Part shown: piece after piece, positions 7,975-15,864 of the stretch
How positions within the stretch are numbered: position 1 is the stretch's first letter
Layout: each line of letters begins with the position of its first letter
DNA from: UBA2163 sp964575575
GTDB taxonomy: Bacteria > Patescibacteriota > Minisyncoccia > Phycocordibacterales > UBA2163
NCBI GenBank assembly: GCA_964575575.1
Contig: CAZNQQ010000005.1
Span: forward strand, 1 to 39,523
Direction: 5' to 3'
DNA: 39,523 nt
Notes under the pieces: generated by a model
The model's database searches: none
Told to the model about the DNA's origin: nothing
What the model saw: the letters and a program-made list of their open reading frames with translations, nothing else
Translations under genes and position numbers: made by a program

Positions 7975-8424
7975 TTAAAATGGTATGTCTTCTGGTTTAA
8001 TATCTTCTTCTGGATATTCTATATCCGCTGCTGGCGCCTGCGCCTGTGGTACATCTGCACCTCCTGTTGACACAGTTGCGCTTGGCGCACCTGCACCTCC
8101 TGCTCTTGGGCCAAACTGTACACGGTCTGCAACGATCTCTGTACGGTATTTCTTCACGCCGTCGCTCTCCCAACTTCTTGTTTGCATTCTACCTTCTACA
8201 AGTGCTGAGCTTCCCTTTTTCAGATACTGTGCGACAGTCTCTGCTTGTCTTCCAAAGACAACAATATTATGAAACTCCGGGCTTTCTTGCTTTGCTCCAT
8301 CTTTGTCTTTCCAAACACGGTTTGTCGCAATAGAAAAGCTGGTCACTTGAGTACCAGAAGGAAGAGATTTTAGCTCTGGGTCTCTGGTTAAATTTCCGTA
8401 TACTAATGCTTTGTTTAAATACAT
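7975..8424 (-). CDS. ssb: Single-stranded DNA-binding protein
   Basis: The 149-residue SSB has an OB fold at residues 1-105 (MYLNKALVYGNLTRDPELK, FHNIVVFGRQAETVAQYLKK, VEGRMQTRSW). A flexible Gly/Ala/Pro linker follows. The acidic C-terminal tip ends DIPF, the usual docking peptide for repair partners such as RecO, which is also encoded in this window. It is the middle gene between rpsF and rpsR. Confidence 0.97.
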   Translation of the reverse strand: MYLNKALVYGNLTRDPELKSLPSGTQVTSFSIATNRVWKDKDGAKQESPEFHNIVVFGRQAETVAQYLKKGSSALVEGRMQTRSWESDGVKKYRTEIVADRVQFGPRAGGAGAPSATVSTGGADVPQAQAPAADIEYPEEDIKPEDIPF

Positions 8425-8437
8425 ATGATTTATTATA

Positions 8438-8977
8438 TTATTCTACTACCAATTCCTCAATAGTTTTATCAAGCTCTTCTTCTGACACCGGGGCTTTAAT
8501 TTCTACTTCTGGTGCTTCCACAGACTTTTCCTGTCTGCCGGCAGGCAGAGGTTTGTCTTTCTTAGGTTCATCTTTTGCAAAGACAACTGTTTTAGGTGCA
8601 AGAGTTGATTCTTTAACTGTTTTTATTATCAAAAACCGTAGAACGTTTTTATTAAGATCTATTCCCTCTTTAACATTTACAATACTGTCAGTTTTCATCT
8701 CAAACTTTATCCAACCGAAAGAAGCTGTATCAAACTTTTTAATCTTTCCTTCAATGTTTTTTACAATAGTATATGCAAGAGTTATAGGCTTTGGGAATTC
8801 GTCAGCTATAAAAGTACCACCATTGCTCTCTATTAGAGATTTGATACTATCTACCTCTTTACCAAGATCTGCCTCCTCTACAGTAGGCACAATATGAAAA
8901 CCGACCTCATATACTTGAGTCTCGGCCTCTTCAGCACTATCTTGTGCAATATCTTCTTTTATAACGTCTTCTGCCAT
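8438..8977 (-). CDS. rpsF: 30S ribosomal protein bS6 with extended C-terminus
   Basis: At 179 residues this is longer than typical bS6 (about 95-135). The ferredoxin-like core (about 20-115) is recognisable from YEVGFHIVPTVEE and KPITLAYTIVKN, followed by FGWIKFEM. An acidic, low-complexity tail of about 60 residues follows and contains an LPAGRQ palindromic insert (8531-8548). It is the first gene of rpsF-ssb-rpsR and has a good promoter 9 nt before the ATG. Confidence 0.93.
   Translation of the reverse strand: MAEDVIKEDIAQDSAEEAETQVYEVGFHIVPTVEEADLGKEVDSIKSLIESNGGTFIADEFPKPITLAYTIVKNIEGKIKKFDTASFGWIKFEMKTDSIVNVKEGIDLNKNVLRFLIIKTVKESTLAPKTVVFAKDEPKKDKPLPAGRQEKSVEAPEVEIKAPVSEEELDKTIEELVVE
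8531..8548. repeat. LPAGRQ palindromic element inside rpsF
   Basis: CTGTCTGCCGGCAGGCAG is a related but different palindrome. It encodes LPAGRQ in the C-terminal extension of bS6. Confidence 0.65.
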
Positions 8978-8986
8978 GTAAAAAGC

Positions 8987-9015
8987 ATATTAGCACAGAG
9001 GCTTTTATAAAGCAA
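8987..9015 (-). promoter_or_regulatory. Promoter of the rpsF-ssb-rpsR operon
   Basis: On the minus strand TTGCTT (9015-9010), a 17-nt spacer and TAATAT (8992-8987) lie only 9 nt before the rpsF ATG. The predicted start site falls within about 2 nt of the start codon, so the mRNA would be almost leaderless. The same TTGCTT -35 is seen at the winged-helix promoter. Confidence 0.6.
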
Positions 9016-9024
9016 TAGAAAGCA

Positions 9025-9834
9025 CTATTTTAAGCCATTTAGGAACATCCTAAATGCATTGTTTACAAGCACATCTTGTACTTTCTCTATATTTTCACCT
9101 CTTATTTCAGCAATTCTCTTAACTACCTCTTTTACGTGTATTGGCTCGCACCTTCTACCTCTATGAGGCACCGGAGCAACAAACGGGCAATCAGTCTCTG
9201 ACATTATACTTTCAAGTGGAATCTCTCTTATTATCTCATCATAGCTGTCTGCAAACGTTATTACTCCTGTAAAAGAAAGCGTAAAGCCTATCTCTACGAA
9301 CCTCTTTGCAATCTCTAAATTACCCGCAAAGAAGTGTGAGTTGCCTCGGAGCTTGTCACCATGTTCTTTTTTGTACCCACTTAGTATCTCAAGCCCATCT
9401 TCATATGCATCCATGCTTTCCCCCGACGGCCTGAAATGCAACATGAGCGGAAGATTATTTTCTAAAGCAAACTCAATTTGTTTAATAAAATTACTCTTTT
9501 GTCTTTTTTTATCGTCTTCGTTACCATTTAATCTAAAGTAATCCAAACCACACTCGCCTACTGCAACCACTTTTTTATTTTTCACCAATTCTTTATAGTC
9601 ATCTTTATTAAAATTTTCTTTTTTATTGTCATCTGGATGAAGTCCTACAGTCGCATAAACATTTTCATTTTTTTCAGCTAGCTCTACAACTTCTTTTGAA
9701 GTTTTTAAATCAGTACCCACAACAATAGCCCACACATCTTCACTGCGCATTCTGTCTATAACCTCATCTCTGTCATTATCAAACTTAGAGAAATTAATAT
9801 GTGAATGTATATCAAAATATTTCGGTTTCATCAT
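9025..9834 (-). CDS. tatD: TatD-family metal-dependent DNase
   Basis: This is a TIM-barrel metal-dependent hydrolase of about 269 residues. I start at ATG 9834 (or 9831), since the longer frame runs through the pyrC terminator. Motifs in order are FDIHSHINF (metal HxH), ATVGLHPDD, AVGECGLDYFR, PLMLHFRPSGE, then NSHFFAGN and the final SETDCPFVAP. All metal ligands expected for TatD are present. The family comprises Mg-dependent 3'-5' exonucleases or endonucleases acting on DNA ends. In most bacteria tatD sits near metG, and here metG is two genes upstream. Confidence 0.92.
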   Translation of the reverse strand: MMKPKYFDIHSHINFSKFDNDRDEVIDRMRSEDVWAIVVGTDLKTSKEVVELAEKNENVYATVGLHPDDNKKENFNKDDYKELVKNKKVVAVGECGLDYFRLNGNEDDKKRQKSNFIKQIEFALENNLPLMLHFRPSGESMDAYEDGLEILSGYKKEHGDKLRGNSHFFAGNLEIAKRFVEIGFTLSFTGVITFADSYDEIIREIPLESIMSETDCPFVAPVPHRGRRCEPIHVKEVVKRIAEIRGENIEKVQDVLVNNAFRMFLNGLK

Positions 9835-9848
9835 AAACTCAATTGTAA

Positions 9849-9890
9849 CAAAAAACCCCCAATGTCCAACTTGAAATTGGATATGGGGGT
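9849..9890 (-). terminator. Intrinsic terminator of pyrC
   Basis: Reading leftward, CCCCCATATCCAA pairs with TTGGACATTGGGGG (one bulged base) around a TTTCAAG loop, followed by TTTTTTG. It separates pyrC from tatD. Confidence 0.9.
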
Positions 9891-9896
9891 GTACAT

Positions 9897-10961
9897 CTAA
9901 TTTTTTACTGCATTCTCTAATATCTTCCATTGCAACTTCTCTCCTGCCATAAATGGTCGGATTCCATTACAAAGCATTGGTACTGTCCAATCTTTTCGTA
10001 TGAGGGTTGTATAATCTTCTATAGGCTCAATATCATACACCTTTTCAAGAAGATTTACTGCCAAGAAGTCATTCAAGTGTCCAAGCTTTGCATTTTCTTC
10101 TATAAAGACCTGTGTATACAATTCTGTTTTATGAAGTCCTGTAAATATCCCTGGTTTACCTGCAAGCTTATCTTTTACATAATGAGCTGCTGAATCACTA
10201 CCTGCTCCAAAATTCTTTCTTATATTTTCATCCTCCGATGTCACAGCTCTCCTTATCGCCAAACGATCTTCTCTACTATTAAGAACTGGGAGGCAGAAGT
10301 AAAATGGATCAAACTCACCATCATAATTATCATGAACAGTCTCGTCTTTTATAAGATGGTGTGCAGTAACCGTTGCCCAAATATTTTCATTTTCTATCAC
10401 AAAGTCTACCGCCTCTTTTGTAGAAACATGTTCCATAACTATCTTTAGTCCCGGGAAATGATGCAGCAATAGTGGCAAAATTTTATCAACAAATATTCTC
10501 TCCCTATCGTAATAACCTATACCATCTCCGACCACTTCTCCATGTAATGAAAGCGGCATTCTGATCTCCTGCATTCTGTCAAAAACAGGGTACATTCTTT
10601 TAATATCAGTTACGCCATCTTCAGAATTATTTGTCGCACCTGCTGGATACAACTTCGCCAAGCCCCAAACACCCCTTCTGAACCCTTCTTCAAGTTTGTC
10701 TATATCTGTATTGTCTGTAAGATAATACGTCATATATGGATCAAACTTAATTTCTTCTCGTTGGGACAAAAAACTAATCTGTCCTTCATACTTTATTGCC
10801 CTCTCAATAGTATTAATTATCTCCTTGAGATTTGGCATTGCGATTGCCCCACTAGCCTGCAAGAATGTAAACAATGCAATAGCATGAAGCAAATCATCTT
10901 CTCTAAAATGCATATGTCTATCAAACAACCTTCTAACTTTCAGACTTTCTATCTTTTGCAT
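9897..10961 (-). CDS. pyrC: Dihydroorotase, PyrC homodimer type
   Basis: It converts carbamoyl-aspartate to dihydroorotate in pyrimidine synthesis. Start ATG 10961 is chosen because AAAGGAG precedes it by about 8 nt; this gives 354 residues. Active-site residues match the E. coli PyrC layout: DRHMHFR (H16, H18), carboxylated Lys K103 in KLYPAGATNN, H140 in SLHGEV, H178 in MEHVSTKEA and D256 in GAGSDSAAH. It follows pyrD by 14 nt, with the pyrD stop TGA overlapping this gene's ribosome-binding site, so translation is probably coupled. It ends at its own terminator. Confidence 0.93.
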   Translation of the reverse strand: MQKIESLKVRRLFDRHMHFREDDLLHAIALFTFLQASGAIAMPNLKEIINTIERAIKYEGQISFLSQREEIKFDPYMTYYLTDNTDIDKLEEGFRRGVWGLAKLYPAGATNNSEDGVTDIKRMYPVFDRMQEIRMPLSLHGEVVGDGIGYYDRERIFVDKILPLLLHHFPGLKIVMEHVSTKEAVDFVIENENIWATVTAHHLIKDETVHDNYDGEFDPFYFCLPVLNSREDRLAIRRAVTSEDENIRKNFGAGSDSAAHYVKDKLAGKPGIFTGLHKTELYTQVFIEENAKLGHLNDFLAVNLLEKVYDIEPIEDYTTLIRKDWTVPMLCNGIRPFMAGEKLQWKILENAVKN

Positions 10962-10975
10962 TTTTTCTACTCCTT

Positions 10976-11932
10976 TCAAAATAATTCGTAAGATCTTTTA
11001 ATTGTTGCTGGCATCCTACGCCAGCGTAGAATTCTTATTGACCCTAAAGAGATCGAGTTACCACCTACTTTATGTATAACGTTTACATCATCTGGACGAA
11101 GTATACCTCCACCAACATTGATATGTTTTTTAATACCTGCATATCTTGCCTCTTTTATCCAATCACAAACAAGTGGTAAAAGTCCGGCACCAGAGTATCC
11201 TCCACCCCCAAAACGTGCAAGTGGAGATGTTTTACTTCCAAACAACCCTTCCCAATCAATACGTTCTGGGAGTTTGCCCCATGGAATTGTATTTGAAACA
11301 CACAATGCATCACAGTGCTCACTTTCTGAAATTTCTTTTGCAACCTCTATTGGGGTTAAAACATTTAATTTTGGTATAACTGGTATATTAAGTTCTCCAA
11401 TCATTTCTAGACCAACCTTAATTTCATAAATCATTTCACCCCAATTTGTTTCGCGTTTATTTACGTTTGGACATGTTTCGTTTTTCTGTAAACCTATAGA
11501 CGCTTTGAATAAAGGTAGGTATTTTTTAAGTAAAAACAAATAACCTTTTAACTCCTCCAATCTTTCTTCTACAGTCTCTTTGACAGACATAAACGATAGA
11601 AAAAAAGGTTCTATCCTTTCTTGCCACCGTCCATCTTCAAAAAGTGATTTTGCACCAGGACCACTTAAACTTACTGCATTTAATGCAATACCTTTCCGAA
11701 AATCGACATATACACACTTTGGAAATAATTCTTTCGGAGTAATACCGTCATCTTTCATTGGCATATTACCTATTTTTTTATCCAAAGTTGTCGTCTTTGC
11801 AGTAAACGTAACACCATTAAACAAACGGTTAAATGGATCTGTTACTTTGTGAAAAGCATAACCTTCCCCGAAAAATCCCTGTACTCCTGACGCACCTAAC
11901 ACTGGACCAAAATCAATTCCTCTTAATTTCAT
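10976..11932 (-). CDS. pyrD: Dihydroorotate dehydrogenase family protein
   Basis: This FMN enzyme oxidises dihydroorotate to orotate. ATG 11932 (MKLRGIDFGPVLGASG) is preferred to the upstream frame start because AAGGAGA lies 5 nt upstream; the product is 318 residues. Family marks are NAVSLSGPG, NETCPNVNK (usual NxSCPN), PVIPKLNVLTP (usual PVxVKL), SNTIPWGK, the phosphate-binding GGGYSGAGLLP, and NVGGGILRPDD, then LGSIRIL. The substrate loop is more divergent than in standard PyrD, so a related dihydropyrimidine dehydrogenase is possible, but pairing with pyrC supports dihydroorotate. The subclass is not clear. Confidence 0.85.
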   Translation of the reverse strand: MKLRGIDFGPVLGASGVQGFFGEGYAFHKVTDPFNRLFNGVTFTAKTTTLDKKIGNMPMKDDGITPKELFPKCVYVDFRKGIALNAVSLSGPGAKSLFEDGRWQERIEPFFLSFMSVKETVEERLEELKGYLFLLKKYLPLFKASIGLQKNETCPNVNKRETNWGEMIYEIKVGLEMIGELNIPVIPKLNVLTPIEVAKEISESEHCDALCVSNTIPWGKLPERIDWEGLFGSKTSPLARFGGGGYSGAGLLPLVCDWIKEARYAGIKKHINVGGGILRPDDVNVIHKVGGNSISLGSIRILRWRRMPATIKRSYELF

Positions 11933-11974
11933 TAATATCTCCTTATATAAATTGTCAAAAAATCTATTGTTTAT

Positions 11975-12033
11975 ATCGCTCAAGCGATTTATTTATCTTG
12001 TAGAAGAATACCTATGTGACAGCTTAAAGTCAA
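11975..12033 (-). promoter_or_regulatory. pyrD-pyrC promoter and leader palindrome
   Basis: TTGACT (12033-12028) and TATTCT (12010-12005) are spaced 17 nt on the minus strand, directly after the metG stop. The palindrome ATCGCTCAAGCGAT (11975-11988) lies just past the expected start site in the leader and could be an operator for pyrimidine control. A ribosome-binding site, AAGGAGA, follows at 11938-11944. Confidence 0.6.
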
Positions 12034-13452
12034 TTACTTTCTCTCAAACAAAGTCTCAGGCATTTTGTTTGCTTTTACTGCTTCTTTTATTTTTTCTGAT
12101 GTTTCTGGGAGAATTGGGTTTAACATCCTGCCGATTGTGTATAATTTTATCACTGTATTTTTTATAATCTCAATTCCTTTTTCTTTATCTTCTTTTATTA
12201 CATTAAAAGGCTTTTCTGTCTGTATGTAGCCATCCAAACCTCCTATATGTTCCCATACAAGATCGCACACTTTACTTACTTCAAAATTATCAAGCAAATC
12301 TTTAAACTCTTGAGGGATTGTATTGTCTGGGAGTTCTACCGGCTTATCTAAGTGCGTCTCTGCGAGTTTCATAATTCTCGCTGTTAGGTTGCCGATGCCA
12401 TTTGCCAAGTTTGCATTATAAGCTTCTTTGAACTTCTCCATACCAAAATCACTATCCTCAAATGGATGTATGTGACGCGCCAAGTAGTAACGTAGAGCAT
12501 CTACACCATATTCTTTTACAATATCTTCTGGGTTTATAACATTGCCAACGCTTTTACTCATCTTAGCGCCATCTATTGTTATAAAGCCATGTATTACTAT
12601 CTGTTCTGACGGTGGCAACCCCACAGACATAAGCATCGCTTGCCACATCGCCGCTTGCTGACGTACTTGATCTTTACCAGCAAACTGTGTCACTGGCCAC
12701 CAAGTTTTAAATTTATCTAAATCATTCGGCCAACCAATAGCAGAGATATAGTTCACAAGCGCGTCAAACCATACATACATTACATGTTCGTCATCATCTG
12801 GCACTTCTACTCCCCACGGCATTTTACTTTTGAGGCGTGAAATACTAAAATCTTCCAAACCTCGCTCTACAAATTTTATAATTTCATTAAATCTAAAATC
12901 TGGGATCACTAAGTCTGGTTTTTCTTTATAAAGTTTTAAAAGTTTGTCGCCATAGTTTGAAAACTTAAAGAAATAGTTTTCTTCTTCTGTTATTTCAAGT
13001 TCTTTATCAGGATGCTCAGGACAGCAACCATCCACAAGCTCGGAGTCTGTTCGTTCAAGCTCACAACTTACACAATACTTTGTTTTATATAATTTTTTAT
13101 AAATATCTCCATTTGCAAGACTCTGCTTCCAAAACTCTTGCGCTGCTTTTTTATGATTCTCGTCTGTGGTGCGTATAAAGTTGTCATAACTTAAGTTAAG
13201 TGTGTCTTTAAGTTTTCGAAATCTTTCTGCATATTCATCTGTATATTTTTGCGGATCTTGTTTTACTTCAAGTGCTTTTGTGTAAACTTTTTGTCCATGT
13301 TCGTCTACACCAGTATTAAAAAACACATTATCGCCAACTAGTCGTCTATGACGAGCGACAATGTCAGCCGTTACAAATTCATACGCCGCTCCTATGTGGG
13401 GATCGGCATTTACATATGGAAGTGTTGTCGTCAGATAAAAATTCTTACTCAT
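12034..13452 (-). CDS. metG: Methionyl-tRNA synthetase
   Basis: This class I synthetase charges tRNA-Met. The 472-residue protein has TTTLPYVNADPHIGAAYEF (HIGH-type site), a single zinc knuckle (CVSCE ... CCPEH) in the connective domain, the methionine-pocket region, and MSKSVGN with KMSKS chemistry near residue 298. It stops after the anticodon-binding helical domain and lacks the C-terminal tRNA-binding OB dimer domain of longer MetRS. It is the last gene of a leftward glyS / permease / metG run; its ATG is 2 nt after the permease stop. Confidence 0.97.
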   Translation of the reverse strand: MSKNFYLTTTLPYVNADPHIGAAYEFVTADIVARHRRLVGDNVFFNTGVDEHGQKVYTKALEVKQDPQKYTDEYAERFRKLKDTLNLSYDNFIRTTDENHKKAAQEFWKQSLANGDIYKKLYKTKYCVSCELERTDSELVDGCCPEHPDKELEITEEENYFFKFSNYGDKLLKLYKEKPDLVIPDFRFNEIIKFVERGLEDFSISRLKSKMPWGVEVPDDDEHVMYVWFDALVNYISAIGWPNDLDKFKTWWPVTQFAGKDQVRQQAAMWQAMLMSVGLPPSEQIVIHGFITIDGAKMSKSVGNVINPEDIVKEYGVDALRYYLARHIHPFEDSDFGMEKFKEAYNANLANGIGNLTARIMKLAETHLDKPVELPDNTIPQEFKDLLDNFEVSKVCDLVWEHIGGLDGYIQTEKPFNVIKEDKEKGIEIIKNTVIKLYTIGRMLNPILPETSEKIKEAVKANKMPETLFERK

Positions 13453-13454
13453 AC

Positions 13455-14543
13455 CTACTCTACTGCTTTAATACGGCCATTTTGTGGATTCTTTTTCAAG
13501 AATGTTTCCTTTTCTTTTTGAACGTCTTTTATAAACTCCTGAACAATAGCAGCAACAGGTACCGCCAAAATAATACCAAGGAAACCAGCAAATTGCCCAC
13601 CAATAATAAGCGCGAGTATTACAAGCAGTGGTGGCACTCCTACCACCTTTGTTACCACAAGTGGATAAATAAGGTGGTTTTCAAACTGCTGAATAATCAC
13701 ATAAAGTCCTGTAACCATAAGCCCTAAAGTTACCCCACCATCAACAGACGCTATTACAACTCCAGGAATAGCTGCCAAAAACGCACCGAAAAGCGGTATA
13801 AGTTCAAATATACCAGCAAGCACTGCGAGAAGTAGTGCGTAGCGAACATCAAGTATTGTAAGACCCATATATACCAAGACCCCTACAATGATGGCGAGTA
13901 TCAGCTGTCCTTGCATCCACCTACCTATCTTTATCTGCGAACGCCTCCACAGATTAAGAACATAGTTTTGATGCTTCACAGGACTTACAACACGAAGAAA
14001 GTCATCAATCCCCGTCTCTTGTACTGCAAAATAAAAAGAGAACACTATTATAAGAACGAAACTAAACGCTCCACCAAAGATAACACTGATTGACTTTAAG
14101 AAACCTTCAGACAGATTGTTAAATGATTCTTGAATACTAGCCACGGCATCACGTACAGAAAAAGTTTTTACGATTGACTCTGGACCACTTAACAAATCTC
14201 CCCCGAAAGAACCTGGCAAATCAATAGAGTTTGTATACGTAGGCAAAAGTGTTAAAAAGTTTGAAGTTTCTTGAAGTAAAGTAGGTACGAAAAAATAAAA
14301 GATGCTAAGCAATCCTACAAGCATTAGTACGTACACTAAAAGCACAGCGACAACTCTTGGCACTTTGTATCCCACAAACCATTTGGTTATAGGTTCAATG
14401 GCAGACGCTATCACTATCGCAGTAAGTACGATAAGTACAAGATCTTTCAAGAAAAACAATGCCGCAACCAAAAGCAACAGTAAAATACCTTTTATAATAG
14501 TTCCGGAACTGATCGTAATATTCATGTTTTTTAGATGTTCCAT
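13455..14543 (-). CDS. AI-2E family transporter (TerC/YdiK-type permease)
   Basis: The 362-residue integral membrane protein has the family layout: two or three N-terminal membrane segments (residues 13-85), a variable soluble loop, then five segments ending with FAGFLGIILAVPVAAIVQEF. Family hallmarks are DFLRVVSP, the central GQLILAIIVGVLVYMGLTIL, FELIPLFGAFLAAIPGVVIA, and HLIYPLVVTKVVGVPPLLVI. The family was named for autoinducer-2 export but members also include Na+/H+ antiporters, so the substrate is unknown. A CATACT hexamer lies 6 nt before the ATG, in the 18-nt gap after glyS. Confidence 0.88.
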   Translation of the reverse strand: MEHLKNMNITISSGTIIKGILLLLLVAALFFLKDLVLIVLTAIVIASAIEPITKWFVGYKVPRVVAVLLVYVLMLVGLLSIFYFFVPTLLQETSNFLTLLPTYTNSIDLPGSFGGDLLSGPESIVKTFSVRDAVASIQESFNNLSEGFLKSISVIFGGAFSFVLIIVFSFYFAVQETGIDDFLRVVSPVKHQNYVLNLWRRSQIKIGRWMQGQLILAIIVGVLVYMGLTILDVRYALLLAVLAGIFELIPLFGAFLAAIPGVVIASVDGGVTLGLMVTGLYVIIQQFENHLIYPLVVTKVVGVPPLLVILALIIGGQFAGFLGIILAVPVAAIVQEFIKDVQKEKETFLKKNPQNGRIKAVE

Positions 14544-14561
14544 ATTATTAGTATGATAACA

Positions 14562-15851
14562 CTATATTCTAATAGATGAAATAATATCTTCTATTTTTAT
14601 GCGTTTTTGCTCTCCACTGTCGCGGTCGCGTAATGTTACTGTGCCGTCCTCAAGTGTGTCAAAATCTATTGTTATGCAGTTGGGTGTGCCTATTTCGTCT
14701 TGTCTTCTGTATCTTTTACCAATATTGCCATTGTCGTCAAACATAATCTGCGGTACTTCTTTTCTTATCATTTCAAACACTTCTCGTGCTTTTGTTACAA
14801 GATCTGGCTTATTCTTAAGGAGTGGGAATACTGCTACTTTTACTGGGGCAATATTTGCAGGCAAGCTAAGATAAGCCCTTTTTTCACCACCGAGTTCATC
14901 TTCTGTATAACTTTCTGAAAGCACCGCTAGCACTGTTCTGTCCAAACCAAAAGTTGGTTCTATGACATGTGGTATAAACTTCTCTCCTGCTACATCGTCT
15001 GTATAATCAAGTTTATGATTTTTCAAATCGTAATCAGTTCTGTAAGCAAGTCCATATAATTCTTTTCTACCAAATGGATAGTCATACTCAAAATCAATAG
15101 TTCTTTTTGAGTAATGCGCTAGATCATCTCCAGTTACTTCAAGTTCATGTACATTTTCTTTCTTCAACCCTATTTCTTCTATCCATTCCCACATTTGTTT
15201 TCGCCAATATTCAAAATATTTCTCCCAATCCTCTTCTTTTATAAAATACTCAAACTCCATGAGGTTAAATTCCCTCACACGAAACAAGAAATCACGTGGT
15301 GCTATTTCATTTCTAAAAGCTTTGCCACTCTGTGCAATACCAAACGGAAGTCGTGGATGAAATGAGTCAATTATATTTTTAAAATTAGTAAACATTCCTT
15401 GTGCTATCTCTCCACGAAGATATCCCTTATTTGTATCTCCTACCGTGCTTCCCATTTCGAGTGGAAAGAGTAGGCTAAAAGTTTTTTCTTCGCCTAATTT
15501 ACCTTTGCACTCAGGACAATTATCTTTATCTTCAAGATGATCTGCACGAAAGCGCTTTTTACATTTTGTACACTCAATCATCGGATCAGTAAAACCACTA
15601 AGATGCCCACTTGCCTGCCATACACTCTCTGGCATGATAATACTTGAATCAAGTTTATACATATCTTCACGTTCTCTTATAAATTTCTTCTTCCACAAAT
15701 CTTCGATATTATCTTTAAGTGCCACACCAAGCGGACCATAATCCCAAGTGCCAGCAAGTCCTCCGTATATTTCAGAACCCTGATACACAAAACCTCGGCG
15801 CTTCGCTAGTGACACTATTTTCTCCATTTTGTTTTCTTCTTTTTGTTTCAT
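14562..15851 (-). CDS. glyS: Glycyl-tRNA synthetase, homodimeric type
   Basis: This class II synthetase charges tRNA-Gly. The 429-residue protein is the alpha2 type also found in archaea and eukaryotes. It starts MEKIVSLAKRRGFVYQGSEIYGGLAGTWDYG (in part). Motif 2 is FRNEIAPRDFLFRVREFNLMEFEYF; the zinc-like CTKCKKRFRADH ... CPEC lies near 95-120. Motif 3 lies in VIEPTFGLDRTVLAVL, and the anticodon-binding domain is C-terminal (LPANIAPVKVAVFPLLKN). Met9 could also be the start. It is the first gene of the glyS / permease / metG run. Confidence 0.97.
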   Translation of the reverse strand: MKQKEENKMEKIVSLAKRRGFVYQGSEIYGGLAGTWDYGPLGVALKDNIEDLWKKKFIREREDMYKLDSSIIMPESVWQASGHLSGFTDPMIECTKCKKRFRADHLEDKDNCPECKGKLGEEKTFSLLFPLEMGSTVGDTNKGYLRGEIAQGMFTNFKNIIDSFHPRLPFGIAQSGKAFRNEIAPRDFLFRVREFNLMEFEYFIKEEDWEKYFEYWRKQMWEWIEEIGLKKENVHELEVTGDDLAHYSKRTIDFEYDYPFGRKELYGLAYRTDYDLKNHKLDYTDDVAGEKFIPHVIEPTFGLDRTVLAVLSESYTEDELGGEKRAYLSLPANIAPVKVAVFPLLKNKPDLVTKAREVFEMIRKEVPQIMFDDNGNIGKRYRRQDEIGTPNCITIDFDTLEDGTVTLRDRDSGEQKRIKIEDIISSIRI

Positions 15852-15864
15852 ATTTTTATAAATT

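Noticed and set aside
9835..9930. N-terminal extension of TatD to 9930
   Set aside because: It reads through the pyrC terminator hairpin; the conserved protein starts at 9834 or 9831.
11933..11983. N-terminal extension of PyrD to 11983
   Set aside because: AAGGAGA sits directly before ATG 11932, and the extra residues do not resemble the family.
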